A program made the translations under genes and the position numbers. A model generated the notes under the pieces. That model saw only the letters and a list, made by a program, of their open reading frames with translations, did no database searches and was not told the origin of the DNA. This document shows, in pieces, positions 24,662 through 32,937 of a stretch of 64,000 nucleotides of DNA (position 1 is its first letter; each line of letters starts with the position of its first letter). Source of the DNA: Hydrogenophaga sp. RAC07 (lineage in GTDB: Bacteria; Pseudomonadota; Gammaproteobacteria; Burkholderiales; Burkholderiaceae_C); the NCBI RefSeq assembly GCF_001713375.1, contig NZ_CP016449.1:372001-436000 (forward strand), written 5' to 3'.

Positions 24662-25497
24662 GACCTTGCTCCCACTGCAGCAGGCTTGTGGTTTTCGCGG
24701 CGCAGGCCCGATACGTCGTCCATCGAGCCCAGGTAGGCCTCGATCACGCCCGGGTCGCTCTGCACCTGCGCCGGCGTGCCCGACGCCAGCTCGGTGCCCA
24801 TGCTCATGGCCAGCACGCGGTCGGACACCTTGGAGACCAGGGTCATGTCGTGTTCCACCATCAGCACGGTGATGCCGAGTTCGTTCTTGATGTCGGTGAT
24901 CCAGAACGCCATGTCTTCGGTCTCCTCCACGTTCAGGCCCGAGGAAGGCTCGTCCAGCAGCAGCAGCTTGGGCTCGGTGCACAGCGCGCGCGCGAGCTCC
25001 ACCACCTTGCGCACACCGTAAGGCAGGCCGGCCACCATGCTTTCGCGGTGGTGCTGCAGGTCCAGCAGGTCAATCACTTGCTCCACCTTCTCGCGCGCCT
25101 CGATCTCGGCCGCGCGCGTCTTGCTTGTGAAGAAGATCTCGCTCCACAGCCCGGTCTTGCGGTGCGTGTGGCGGCCGATCAGCAGGTTCTGCAGCACGGT
25201 GGCGTGTTCGAACAGCTCGATGTTCTGGAACGTGCGCGCGATGCCGAGGCTGGCAATCTGGTGCGGCGCCTGGTCGGTCAGGCGCAGCATGCCGTCGGGC
25301 CCGGCGTAGTCGATGGTGCCGGTGGTGGGCGTGTAGATGCGGCTGATCAGGTTAAACACCGTCGTCTTGCCGGCACCGTTGGGGCCGATCAGGGTGAACA
25401 CCTCGCCGCGCTTGACGTCAAAGCTTACGTTGTTGACCGCGAGCACGCCGCCGAAGCGCACGCTCAAACTTTTCGCCGATAGAAGGATGTCGCTCAT
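24658..25497 (-). CDS. livG: ABC transporter ATP-binding protein, LivG-type
   Basis: 279 residues. Walker A GPNGAGKTT, then GIARTFQNIELF (LivG family block), a signature variant LPYGVRKVVELARAL replacing the LSGGQ loop, and Walker B LLLLDEPSSGLN. Start at 25497 gives MSDILLSAKSLSVRFGG directly before the nucleotide-binding domain. A copy of repeat family B separates it from livM. Confidence 0.92.
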   Translation of the reverse strand: MSDILLSAKSLSVRFGGVLAVNNVSFDVKRGEVFTLIGPNGAGKTTVFNLISRIYTPTTGTIDYAGPDGMLRLTDQAPHQIASLGIARTFQNIELFEHATVLQNLLIGRHTHRKTGLWSEIFFTSKTRAAEIEAREKVEQVIDLLDLQHHRESMVAGLPYGVRKVVELARALCTEPKLLLLDEPSSGLNVEETEDMAFWITDIKNELGITVLMVEHDMTLVSKVSDRVLAMSMGTELASGTPAQVQSDPGVIEAYLGSMDDVSGLRRENHKPAAVGARS

Positions 25498-25520
25498 AGG
25501 ACCTGCTCGGAGAGAAATAC

Positions 25521-25598
25521 GGACGGCCGCCGGGCCGCCCCAAGGCCGGCCAGCCCCCTCGGGGGGCAGCGCAGTACACGAAGTGACAAGCGTGGGGG
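25521..25598 (-). repeat. Repeat family B copy between livM and livG
   Basis: Reverse complement of the element seen at 12089 and 31618: CCCCCACGCTTG at 25598 down to GGGGCGGCCCGGCGGCCG, with inner GCCCCCCGAGGGGGC palindrome. It occupies almost the whole 103-bp gap between the two genes of the operon. Confidence 0.9.
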
Positions 25599-25600
25599 CA

Positions 25601-26677
25601 TCATTTGAGACGGTCCGACTTCTGGAAGCTCTTCTGCCGCTTGAACATGCCCTTGCGATAGAACGGGAACAGCTGGAAATAGGCGCGGATCTTGAGCCAG
25701 CGGCCATACAGGCCCATGGGCTCGAACAGCACAAACGCGATCAGCACCAGGCCGTACACCGTGCCTTGCAAACCGGCCGCCTGGCCAATGGCCGCGGGCA
25801 GGAAGTCCTTGCCCAAGGCAATGAGCTGCGGCATCACGATCAGGAAGATGGCGCCGAGGAACGCGCCGTGGATCGAGCCCAGCCCGCCGATCACCACCAT
25901 GAGCAGCAGATCGATCGACTGGATGATGCTGAACTGCTCGGGCGAGAGGAACTGGATCTTGTGCGCGTACAGCGCGCCGCCAATGCCGGCGAGTGCGGCC
26001 GAGAGCGCGAAGCTCATGGTCTTGTAGCGCGCCAGGTGAATGCCCATGCTCTGCGCCGAAATCTCCGAATCGCGGATGGCGACAAACGCGCGCCCGGTGG
26101 ATGAGCGCATGAGGTTGGCAATGGCCAGCGTGGCCAGCACCGTGACCACCAGGCACAAAAAGTAGAACTCGTTGGTGGACTCCAGCTCCCAGCCGAAGAG
26201 CGCGGGCGCATTGACCACCAGGCCCGAGTTGCCGCCGGTCACGTGTTCCCAGCGCGCCATGATTTCTTCAACGATGAAACCGAACGCCAGCGTGGCCATG
26301 CCGAGGTAGATGCCCTTCACCCGCAGCGCCGGCAAGCCCACCACCATGCCCACCGCGGCCGAGAGCAAGCCGGCGCAGGCCAGCGCCAGCGGGAAAGGCA
26401 ACCCGGCGTTGACCATGATGGCCTGCGTGTAAGCGCCCACGCCCAGAAACGCGGCGTGGCCGAGCGAGAACAGGCCGGTGAAACCCGCCAGCAACATCAG
26501 CCCGAGGCCGACGATGGAATAGATCAGCACAAAGGTGAGCTGGGCAAGCCAGTACTCCTGGATCACCCACGGCGCGGCCACGAGGAAGAGGCCCAGCAGG
26601 CTGTACCAGAAGGTCTGCCCGCCATGCTTGGCGAGTTTGATGTCCTGGTTGTAGTCGGTCTTGAAAAGGAATCTCAT
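25601..26677 (-). CDS. livM: ABC transporter permease, LivM-type
   Basis: 358 residues with about nine to ten hydrophobic segments. Family marks: GLGLMLLAGFTGLFSLGHAA near residues 58-77, then RSSTGRAFVAIRDSEISAQSMG (the cytoplasmic coupling loop), and VVIGGLGSIHGAFLGA. The N-terminus has an additional cytoplasmic stretch (FKTDYNQDIKLAKHG). The C-terminus extends about 25 residues beyond the last membrane segment. Forms the channel with LivH. Confidence 0.92.
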   Translation of the reverse strand: MRFLFKTDYNQDIKLAKHGGQTFWYSLLGLFLVAAPWVIQEYWLAQLTFVLIYSIVGLGLMLLAGFTGLFSLGHAAFLGVGAYTQAIMVNAGLPFPLALACAGLLSAAVGMVVGLPALRVKGIYLGMATLAFGFIVEEIMARWEHVTGGNSGLVVNAPALFGWELESTNEFYFLCLVVTVLATLAIANLMRSSTGRAFVAIRDSEISAQSMGIHLARYKTMSFALSAALAGIGGALYAHKIQFLSPEQFSIIQSIDLLLMVVIGGLGSIHGAFLGAIFLIVMPQLIALGKDFLPAAIGQAAGLQGTVYGLVLIAFVLFEPMGLYGRWLKIRAYFQLFPFYRKGMFKRQKSFQKSDRLK

Positions 26678-26690
26678 GGTTCTCGATCAG

Positions 26691-26733
26691 TTGGGGTCAG
26701 AGCACGTCGCTGCGCGAGTGGTCTGACCCCCAA
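26691..26733. repeat. Hairpin repeat between livH and livM
   Basis: TTGGGGTCAGAGCAC (26691-26705) pairs with GTGGTCTGACCCCCAA (26718-26733) around a 12-base loop, with one mismatch and one bulge. There is no T run after it, so it is not a typical terminator. It may be a third small palindromic repeat type or a processing/stability element in the operon mRNA. Confidence 0.7.
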
Positions 26734-26737
26734 GTCA

Positions 26738-27613
26738 TCACACTTTCTTGCGCAGTTTTTCGCCAAAGAGGCCGTTCGGTTTGAGCACCAGCATGATCAG
26801 CACCACGATGTAGGGCGCCACGTCCTTGAAGCCTTCAGGCAGATAAAAGCCCGAGAACGCTTCGACGATGCCGATGATCAAGCCGCCCACGATGGCGCCG
26901 GGCAGGCTGGTGAAGCCACCCACCACCGCAGCCGGAAAAGCCTTGAGACCGATGAAGCCCATGTTGGCGTGCACGAAGGTGATGGGGGCGAGCAGCAGGC
27001 CGGCAATGGCCGCCACCGCCGCGGCCAGGCCCCACACCAGGCCGTTGAGTCGTTTCACCGGAATGCCCATGTAGTAGGCCGCGAGCTGGTTTTGCGACGA
27101 AGCCTGCATGGCGATGCCGAGCTTGCTGTAGCGGAACATGGCGAACAGCCCCAGACACAGCAGACCGGTGACGCCGATCACCACGATCTGCTCGGCCGAG
27201 ACCACCAGTCCACCCATGCGCAACACCTGGCCGGCGTAGGGCACGGGCAGGGTGTGGGTGTCGGTGCCGATGTTGGGGATCATGGTGATGAGCCCGCGCA
27301 GCACGTAACCCACACCGATGGTCAGCATGACGATGGAGAACGCGGGCTGCCCCAGGATGGGGCGCACCACCGCGCGTTCGAGCACCACACCAAAGAGGCC
27401 CATGGCGATGATGGCGGCGGGCACCGCGAGCCAGAAGGGCAGACCGAGCACCGTCATGGCCGCGAGGGCGGCGAAAGCGCCGACCATCATCAGGTCGCCC
27501 TGCGCAAAACTCACGGTTTCGGTCGCCTTGTAGATCAGCACGAAACCCAGGGCGATGAGTCCGTAGATACAGCCCTGGGCCGCACCGCTGATGAGCAGTT
27601 GCAGCAATTGCAC
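26738..27613 (-). CDS. livH: ABC transporter permease, LivH-type
   Basis: 291 residues with eight predicted hydrophobic segments; GCIYGLIALGFVLIYKATE at the N-terminus and GGFTSLPGAIVGGLIIG in the second half are the LivH marks. The start codon is GTG at 27613, six bases after an AGGAG site; an ATG four bases upstream is out of frame. First gene of the transporter operon, divergent from atuA with a 149-bp shared control region. Confidence 0.92.
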   Translation of the reverse strand: MQLLQLLISGAAQGCIYGLIALGFVLIYKATETVSFAQGDLMMVGAFAALAAMTVLGLPFWLAVPAAIIAMGLFGVVLERAVVRPILGQPAFSIVMLTIGVGYVLRGLITMIPNIGTDTHTLPVPYAGQVLRMGGLVVSAEQIVVIGVTGLLCLGLFAMFRYSKLGIAMQASSQNQLAAYYMGIPVKRLNGLVWGLAAAVAAIAGLLLAPITFVHANMGFIGLKAFPAAVVGGFTSLPGAIVGGLIIGIVEAFSGFYLPEGFKDVAPYIVVLIMLVLKPNGLFGEKLRKKV

Positions 27614-27762
27614 GCATGTCTCCTGTTGTTCTGGCGCCGCCTTGTCGGGGTTGCGTGCTGCAAACTGTGTGGCAGCCTGTCCCTGCGGTGTGAAAGATTT
27701 ATAGCTGTCTTGCCCGGGACTGCCGCTAGGGGTTGTCCCCCATCCAGAGTCGCCGACGCGCC

Positions 27763-29163
27763 ATGAAGATGCACCGCATGAAGTCCATACGCATCGGCGC
27801 CGGCCTGGGGTTTTACGGCGACAACTGGGAGCCTGTGGCTGCGAGCATCGAACGTGGTGGTGTGCAGTTCATCGCCAGCGACCACCTGGCCGAACTCACG
27901 CTGGCCATCCTGCAAAAAGACCGCCAGCGCGACCCGGCGCTGGGCTATGCGCGCGACGTGGTGCCCATGCTGTTGAAGCTCTGGCCGCTGATGCGCGAAC
28001 GCGGTGTGCGTTTTGTGTGCAACGCCGGTGGGCTCAACCCGCGTGGTGCGGCGCAGGCGGTGCTGGCGGCGTTCAAGGCCAAGGGCTGGCAGGCCAAGGT
28101 GGCGGTGGTCACGGGCGACGATGTGTTGTCGCGCCTGCAAAGCGCCGAAGCCGGGTTCGACCACCTCTTCACCCACGAGCCCGTGGCCGGCGTGCGCGAG
28201 CGGCTCGTGTTTGCCAACGCCTACGTGGGCGCACAGCCCATCGTGGACGCGCTGGACGCGGGGGCCGACATCGTGATCACCGGGCGCGTGGCGGACGCTG
28301 CGCTCTTTCTCGGGCCGCTGGCGCATGGCCTGGGCTGGACGCTTGCGGGCGCCTCCAGCGAGCAAGAGCTGAACCGCCTGGCGCAAGGCCTCACCGTGGG
28401 GCATTTGCTCGAATGTTCGGGCCAGGGCAGCGGTGGCAACTTCGGCAGCCAGGGCGCGTGGCAGGCCATCCCCGATCTGGCGCACATCGGCTACCCCGTC
28501 GCCGAGGTGTACGAGGACGGCACGGCGCTCATCACCAAGGCACCCGACACGGGCGGGCGCATCAACTTCGACACCGTGCGCCAGCAGCTGCTCTACGAGG
28601 TGCACAACCCGCACGCCTATTTTTCGCCCGACGTGGTGCTGGACATGGGCCACATCACCCTGCACGACGAAGGCTTTGATCGCGTGCGCCTCACCGGAGC
28701 GCGCGGCACGCCGCCCACCGACACGCTCAAGGTGGTGGCGGGTTTCCGCGACGGTTACAAGGCCGAGGTGACCTGGGGCTTCTCGTGGCCCGACGCCTGG
28801 GACAAGGCGCAGGCCGCGCAAGCGACCATCCGCACCCTGCTCAAGGAGAAACGCATTCCACACGACGAACTGTTTGTGGAATACCCGGGACTCAACTCGG
28901 CGCACGGTGCGCTGGCGCCGCTGCCGAAGGCCGATGCGCTCAACCAGAGCAACGAGATCTGGACACGCCTGGTGCTGCGCACGCAGGACAAGGCCGCCGC
29001 CGACGGCTTTGGCCGTCTGTTCCCCTGGATCGGCCTGAGCGGCCCGGCCTACACCTGCGGCTTCACGGGGCTGCACAACACCAGCGAGTTGTTGGGCATC
29101 TGGCCGACGCTGATCCCGCGTGCCGAGGTGGAGCAGGGCGTTCGTGTGGAGCTGCTGTCATGA
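27763..29163 (+). CDS. atuA: AtuA family protein (DUF1446), main domain
   Basis: 466 residues of the acyclic terpene utilisation AtuA family. Marks: SIRIGAGLGFYGDNWEP at the start, FVCNAGGLNPRG, VVTGDDVLSRL, ADIVITGRVADAALFLGPL and GHLLECSGQGSGGNF. AtuA is essential for growth on citronellol/geraniol in Pseudomonas, but its reaction is not settled; a late step acting on the isohexenylglutaryl-CoA product has been suggested. The ATG at 27763 is preferred to an upstream TTG. In Pseudomonas the protein is near 600 residues; here the C-terminal domain is a separate gene (29160) overlapped by ATGA. Confidence 0.9.
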   Translation: MKMHRMKSIRIGAGLGFYGDNWEPVAASIERGGVQFIASDHLAELTLAILQKDRQRDPALGYARDVVPMLLKLWPLMRERGVRFVCNAGGLNPRGAAQAVLAAFKAKGWQAKVAVVTGDDVLSRLQSAEAGFDHLFTHEPVAGVRERLVFANAYVGAQPIVDALDAGADIVITGRVADAALFLGPLAHGLGWTLAGASSEQELNRLAQGLTVGHLLECSGQGSGGNFGSQGAWQAIPDLAHIGYPVAEVYEDGTALITKAPDTGGRINFDTVRQQLLYEVHNPHAYFSPDVVLDMGHITLHDEGFDRVRLTGARGTPPTDTLKVVAGFRDGYKAEVTWGFSWPDAWDKAQAAQATIRTLLKEKRIPHDELFVEYPGLNSAHGALAPLPKADALNQSNEIWTRLVLRTQDKAAADGFGRLFPWIGLSGPAYTCGFTGLHNTSELLGIWPTLIPRAEVEQGVRVELLS

Positions 29164-29534
29164 CGAAGATCACCATCCCCCTCGTGCGCATCGCCCACGC
29201 CCGCAGCGGCGACAAGGCCGACTGGGTGGACTTCGGCCTGTTCGCGTGGAACGCAGCGGGCTACCGGCTGCTGGAGCGTGAGGTCACGGCAGCACGCGTG
29301 CAGGCGCACTTTGCACCCTGGTTGCCCGGCGAGGTGGACGCCTGGACGCTGCCCAACATCCTGGCGCTCAAGTTCGTGTTGCGTGGCGCCCTGCAGGGTG
29401 GTGGCGCACGCAACCTGCGGCTGGACAACCTGGGCAAGGCGATGGCGGGGGCGTTGCTGCGCATGGAGATCGAGGTGACGCAGGACGAACTGGACGCTGC
29501 CTTGAACACGCCACGCGTGGGTTGGTGGCCATGA
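29160..29534 (+). CDS. AtuA-related C-terminal domain protein
   Basis: 124 residues beginning IPLVRIAHARSGDKAD, then VNIGL-like VDFGLFAWN and LPNILALKFVLRGALQGGGA-R-LRLDNLGK. This is the small ferredoxin-like domain that follows DUF1446 in full-length AtuA proteins. Encoded here as its own polypeptide with ATGA overlaps on both sides, so it should be made in equal amount with the main domain and probably forms a complex with it. Confidence 0.85.
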   Translation: MTKITIPLVRIAHARSGDKADWVDFGLFAWNAAGYRLLEREVTAARVQAHFAPWLPGEVDAWTLPNILALKFVLRGALQGGGARNLRLDNLGKAMAGALLRMEIEVTQDELDAALNTPRVGWWP

Positions 29535-30322
29535 GCGCTGTCACCACCGAAAGACACGACGACATCTGGATCGTCACGCTCGACCGCCCCGATGTGCGCA
29601 ACGCGGTGGACAGCCCGACCGCACGCGCCCTGCATGCCGCCTTTCTCGAATTCGAAGCCGACGCCACGGCCAGGGTCGCGGTGTTCCATGGCGCCAACGG
29701 CCACTTCTGCGCTGGCTGGGACCTGCAATACGGCGCACGCCTCGCCGCTCAGGGCGACACCAGCGGCCTTGACCTCGACTTCAACGCCGACGACCCGCAC
29801 GCCCTCGGCCCCATGGGCCCGTCGCGCCTGCAGCTCAGCAAGCCGGTGATCGCCGCGGTGAGCGGCGCGGCCGTGGCCGGCGGCATGGAGCTTGCGCTGT
29901 GGTGCGACATGCGTGTGATGGAAGAAGACGCGTACTTCGGCGTCTACTGCCGCCGCTTCGGCGTGCCGCTCATCGACGGCGGCACGGTGCGCCTGCCGCG
30001 CCTGATCGGCATGGGCCACGCGATGGACCTGATCCTCACCGGCCGCCAGGTGGAGGCGGCCGAGGCGCTGCAGATGGGCCTGGCCAACCGGGTGGTGCCC
30101 ACAGGGCAAGCGCGCGAAGCCGCCGTCACCCTGGCGCGCCAACTGGCCGCCTTCCCGCAAGCCACGATGCGCGCCGACCGCGAGAGCGCGCTGGCCCAGT
30201 GGGACCTGCCGCTGGGCGAAGCGCTGTTGCAGGAATGGCAGCGCGGCAAGGCGCGCATTCCCGATGCACTTGCAGGCGCCACGCGCTTCGCTGCGGGACA
30301 GGGGCGCCATGGAAAGTTCTGA
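29531..30322 (+). CDS. Enoyl-CoA hydratase/isomerase family protein
   Basis: 263-residue crotonase-fold protein: GANGHFCAGWDLQYGA and AAVSGAAVAGGMELALWCD form the two oxyanion-hole segments, and RRFGVPLIDGGTVRLPRLIG is the active-site loop. It may hydrate an unsaturated intermediate in the same pathway as AtuA, to which it is translationally coupled (ATGA). It overlaps the following SnoaL-like gene by 14 bp. Confidence 0.88.
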   Translation: MSAVTTERHDDIWIVTLDRPDVRNAVDSPTARALHAAFLEFEADATARVAVFHGANGHFCAGWDLQYGARLAAQGDTSGLDLDFNADDPHALGPMGPSRLQLSKPVIAAVSGAAVAGGMELALWCDMRVMEEDAYFGVYCRRFGVPLIDGGTVRLPRLIGMGHAMDLILTGRQVEAAEALQMGLANRVVPTGQAREAAVTLARQLAAFPQATMRADRESALAQWDLPLGEALLQEWQRGKARIPDALAGATRFAAGQGRHGKF

Positions 30323-30740
30323 CATCGACGAAGCCTCGGTGCGCGCCGCCACCGAAGCCTGGATCGCCGCGTTCAACCGCGGCGACACGGCGGCCATCTG
30401 CGCGCTCTACGACCCACAGGCCGTGCTCTGGGGCACCACCGCGGCCGAGCTCATCACCACGCCGCAGGGCATCGCTGCGTATTTCGCCGCCGTGTTCGCG
30501 TTGCAGCCGGTGCCGCACATGGCGCTGGGTGAGGTGTTGCCCCGCGTGTTCGGCGAGATGGCGGTGAACACCGGTCGCTACACGCTGACGATGTCCGCGG
30601 CGCCGTCGCTGCGCGAGGTACCGGCCCGCTTCAGCTTCACTTTCCGGCGCGTGGCTGGCGCATGGCGCATCGTGGACCACCATTCTTCGGCCGTGCCCGC
30701 GCCGCTGAACGCACTGGCTGCGCTGGCCGAGGCCTCATGA
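30309..30740 (+). CDS. SnoaL-like / SgcJ-EcaC family protein
   Basis: 143 residues of the NTF2-like fold: AATEAWIAAFNRGDTAAICALY at the start and RFSFTFRRVAGAWRIVDHHSS at the end. The FTFRR...W-IVDHHSS ending matches the SgcJ/EcaC group. No defined activity; some members are oxidoreductase partners or calcium/calmodulin kinase association-domain relatives. It overlaps genes on both sides, so belongs to the atuA operon transcript. Confidence 0.8.
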   Translation: MESSDIDEASVRAATEAWIAAFNRGDTAAICALYDPQAVLWGTTAAELITTPQGIAAYFAAVFALQPVPHMALGEVLPRVFGEMAVNTGRYTLTMSAAPSLREVPARFSFTFRRVAGAWRIVDHHSSAVPAPLNALAALAEAS

Positions 30741-31612
30741 GCGGGTTGGGTCGCGTGTCGCATCGGTTTCTGCGTTGCGCACTTGCCTGCGGTGTGTTCG
30801 TTGCCGCGGCCTGCCATGCCCAGGCGCCGCGCATCGAGCGATGTGGCGAGGTGCTGACGCTGGACACCCGATCCGGCAACACGCTGCGTCTGTCTTTCGC
30901 GCTTTCGTCGGGCGGTGTGGCGGCCAGCCCCGTCACGCTGCTGTTGCTGGCCGGGGGTGGCGGGCACCTGGACCTGGATGCCCAAGGCTGCGCGCGCAAG
31001 CTGGCCGGCAACTCGCTCGTGCGCTCCGTCCCGCTGTTCAACGCAGCCGGTTTTTCCACCGCGCTGGTGGACGCGCCTTCCGGCTTCCAGGGAGAAGACG
31101 GACTGCGTGGATTTCGCACCGACCCGCGCCATGCGCACGACCTCGGCGAGGTGATTGCCCTTCTGCGCACACGCACGCAGGGTGCGGTGTGGGTGGTGGG
31201 CACGAGCCGTGGCGCCATCTCGGCGGCCAACGCCGCGTCGCGGCTCTCAGGCGCGGCCGCACCCGATGGTGTGGTGTTGACCTCGGCCCTGATGGCCGGC
31301 CAGGCGGGCGCCCGCAAACCCTGGGTCGCACAGTCCGTGTTCGACCTGCCGCTGGAGAACATCCACCTGCCCTTGCTGGTGGTGGGCCACGCGGCCGACA
31401 CCTGCGTGCGTTCGCCCCCCGGACTCATGGCGCAACTCGTCGAACGCACGCGCAGCCCGCGGCAGCAGGTGGTGACCGTCAGCGGCGGCCCTGGCGCGCC
31501 GGCGCGAACGGGGCTGGACGCCTGCGAGGGTCGCACGCCACACGGCTTTCTGGAGCAGGAGGCGGAGGTGGCGACGGGCATCGCACGGTTTGTGCGTGGG
31601 AGCACTTACTGA
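30737..31612 (+). CDS. Exported alpha/beta-hydrolase-like protein
   Basis: 291 residues. Signal peptide to about residue 28 (AAACHAQA). The mature part has a LLLLAGGGGHLDL segment, and VWVVGTSRGAISAANAAS provides the nucleophile elbow (GTSRG, serine as nucleophile). DTC near VGHAADTC and a late HGF could complete the triad. Likely periplasmic esterase or peptidase-like enzyme of unknown substrate. It closes the run of overlapping genes begun at atuA; a family B repeat follows. Confidence 0.7.
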   Translation: MSGLGRVSHRFLRCALACGVFVAAACHAQAPRIERCGEVLTLDTRSGNTLRLSFALSSGGVAASPVTLLLLAGGGGHLDLDAQGCARKLAGNSLVRSVPLFNAAGFSTALVDAPSGFQGEDGLRGFRTDPRHAHDLGEVIALLRTRTQGAVWVVGTSRGAISAANAASRLSGAAAPDGVVLTSALMAGQAGARKPWVAQSVFDLPLENIHLPLLVVGHAADTCVRSPPGLMAQLVERTRSPRQQVVTVSGGPGAPARTGLDACEGRTPHGFLEQEAEVATGIARFVRGSTY

Positions 31613-31617
31613 TCCTG

Positions 31618-31694
31618 CCCCCACGCTCCGCCGCTGCGCGGGTCGCTGCCCCCCGAGGGGGCTGACCCGGCCTGGGGCGGCCCGGCGCCGGGTC
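31618..31694 (+). repeat. Repeat family B copy, intergenic
   Basis: CCCCCACGCTCCGCCGC at the start, GCCCCCCGAGGGGGC inner palindrome and GGGGCGGCCCGGCGCCGGG at the end; about 85-90% like the copy at 12089. Located just after the stop of the hydrolase gene. Confidence 0.9.
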
Positions 31695-31702
31695 GGGTTT
31701 CC

Positions 31703-31708
31703 TATGAT
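31703..31708 (+). promoter_or_regulatory. -10-like TATGAT close to the GATase start
   Basis: TATGAT ends six bases before the ATG at 31715; a transcript starting seven bases downstream of it would be almost leaderless. One of several genes in the window with this layout. Confidence 0.45.
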
Positions 31709-31714
31709 GGCGGC

Positions 31715-32455
31715 ATGACCGCAACCGATTTTTCCGCTCCGGCCGACGTGCTGGTGCTGCAACACCTGTTCGAAGACGGCCCGGGCTTTCTCGGCGAATG
31801 GCTTGATGCGCAAGGCATCCCCTGGCACCTGCGCTGCGCCGAAGCCGGCGAGGACTACCCGACCTCGGTGCGCGGCTACCGGGGGCTGGCGGTGCTGGGC
31901 GGCGCCTGGAGTGCGAACGACGAGCGACCCACGCTGCGCCAGGCCGAGGCGCTGATCATCGAGGCCGATGCGCTGGGCATCCCGGTGATTGGCCACTGCC
32001 TGGGCGGCCAGCTCATGGCCCGTGCGTTTGGCGGCCGTGTCGAGCCCTTGCCCCAGCCCGAGGTGGGCTGGTGGCCCATCGCCCGAACGGACAGCGGCGC
32101 CGCGCGCGAGTGGCTGGGCGATGCCGAACAACCCACGGTGTACCAGTGGCACCAGGACAGCTTCACCGAGCTGCCGCCCGGCGCCGAGCTGCTGGCCTCG
32201 TCCGCCACCTGTGCCCACCAGGCCTTTGCCCTGCGCCAGCACCTGGCCATGCAGTTCCACATCGAGATCACGCCGGCCAAGATCCAGGACTGGATGGAAG
32301 AGCCCGGCCATGCGTACCCGGTGAACGTGCTGCTGCACCGGGGCAGCGTGCAGGACCCCGCCGCGATGCACGCCGCCACACGGCGTCACTTGACCGGCAG
32401 CGAGGCCATGGCCGACCGCATTTACCGGGCGTGGCGCTCGCGCTGGCCCGGCTGA
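31715..32455 (+). CDS. Class I glutamine amidotransferase-like protein
   Basis: 246 residues. The nucleophile elbow GHCLGGQLMA carries the catalytic Cys, and FHIEITP the His-Glu pair, as in type 1 glutamine amidotransferases. Standing alone, without a synthetase domain, it resembles GMP-synthase-like GATases (YfeJ-like) or gamma-glutamyl hydrolases; VYQWHQDSFTELPPGAELLA is typical of that group. It might remove gamma-glutamyl groups from amines or other metabolites. Start supported by a -10-like element immediately upstream. Confidence 0.85.
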   Translation: MTATDFSAPADVLVLQHLFEDGPGFLGEWLDAQGIPWHLRCAEAGEDYPTSVRGYRGLAVLGGAWSANDERPTLRQAEALIIEADALGIPVIGHCLGGQLMARAFGGRVEPLPQPEVGWWPIARTDSGAAREWLGDAEQPTVYQWHQDSFTELPPGAELLASSATCAHQAFALRQHLAMQFHIEITPAKIQDWMEEPGHAYPVNVLLHRGSVQDPAAMHAATRRHLTGSEAMADRIYRAWRSRWPG

Positions 32456-32462
32456 GCGTGGC

Positions 32463-32903
32463 TCAGCCCGTCACGCCCGGCAGGTCCAGGCCTTCTTTCG
32501 GGATCGGCCGCGGCCGGCCTTCCATGTCGATCGCCACGTAGGTCAGGCTGGCTTCGGTCACTTTCACGTACTGGCCCTGGGCGGAGAAACGTTCGGCGAA
32601 CACCTCCACCTGCACGGTGATGGACGTGTTGCCCACGCGGGTGACATGTGCGAAGAAGCTCAGGATGTCGCCCACGCGCACCGGCTGTTTGAAGATGAAC
32701 TGGTTCACCGCCACCGTGGCCATGCGACCGCGCACGTAGCGCGCCGGCAGCACGGCACCGGCCAGGTCGACCTGGGCCATGACCCAGCCGCCGAAGATGT
32801 CGCCGTTGGCGTTGCAGTCCGCCGGCATGGGAATGACCTTCAACACGAGTTCCCTGTCGCGGGGCAGGGTGGTTTCGGGGTTCGGGCTTGTTTTGTCGGT
32901 CAT
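32463..32903 (-). CDS. Acyl-CoA thioesterase, YciA-type hotdog
   Basis: 146 residues. MPADCNANGDIFGGWVMAQVD is the hotdog core with the catalytic Asp of the YciA/BACH group (N-GD-F-GGW), followed by VNQFIFKQPVRVGD. It hydrolyses acyl-CoA esters in the cytoplasm. Start ATG at 32903; the longer open frame to 33035 overlaps the divergent ABC transporter and is rejected. Divergent start codons are 34 bp apart. Confidence 0.9.
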   Translation of the reverse strand: MTDKTSPNPETTLPRDRELVLKVIPMPADCNANGDIFGGWVMAQVDLAGAVLPARYVRGRMATVAVNQFIFKQPVRVGDILSFFAHVTRVGNTSITVQVEVFAERFSAQGQYVKVTEASLTYVAIDMEGRPRPIPKEGLDLPGVTG

Positions 32904-32937
32904 GGTCACAATCTCCAGTTGCTCACGATTCTCACGC

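Noticed and set aside
26835..27617. ATG-started minus-strand frame at livH
   Set aside because: It is one frame off the LivH permease, which has eight membrane segments and a GTG start with proper spacing to the same AGGAG site.
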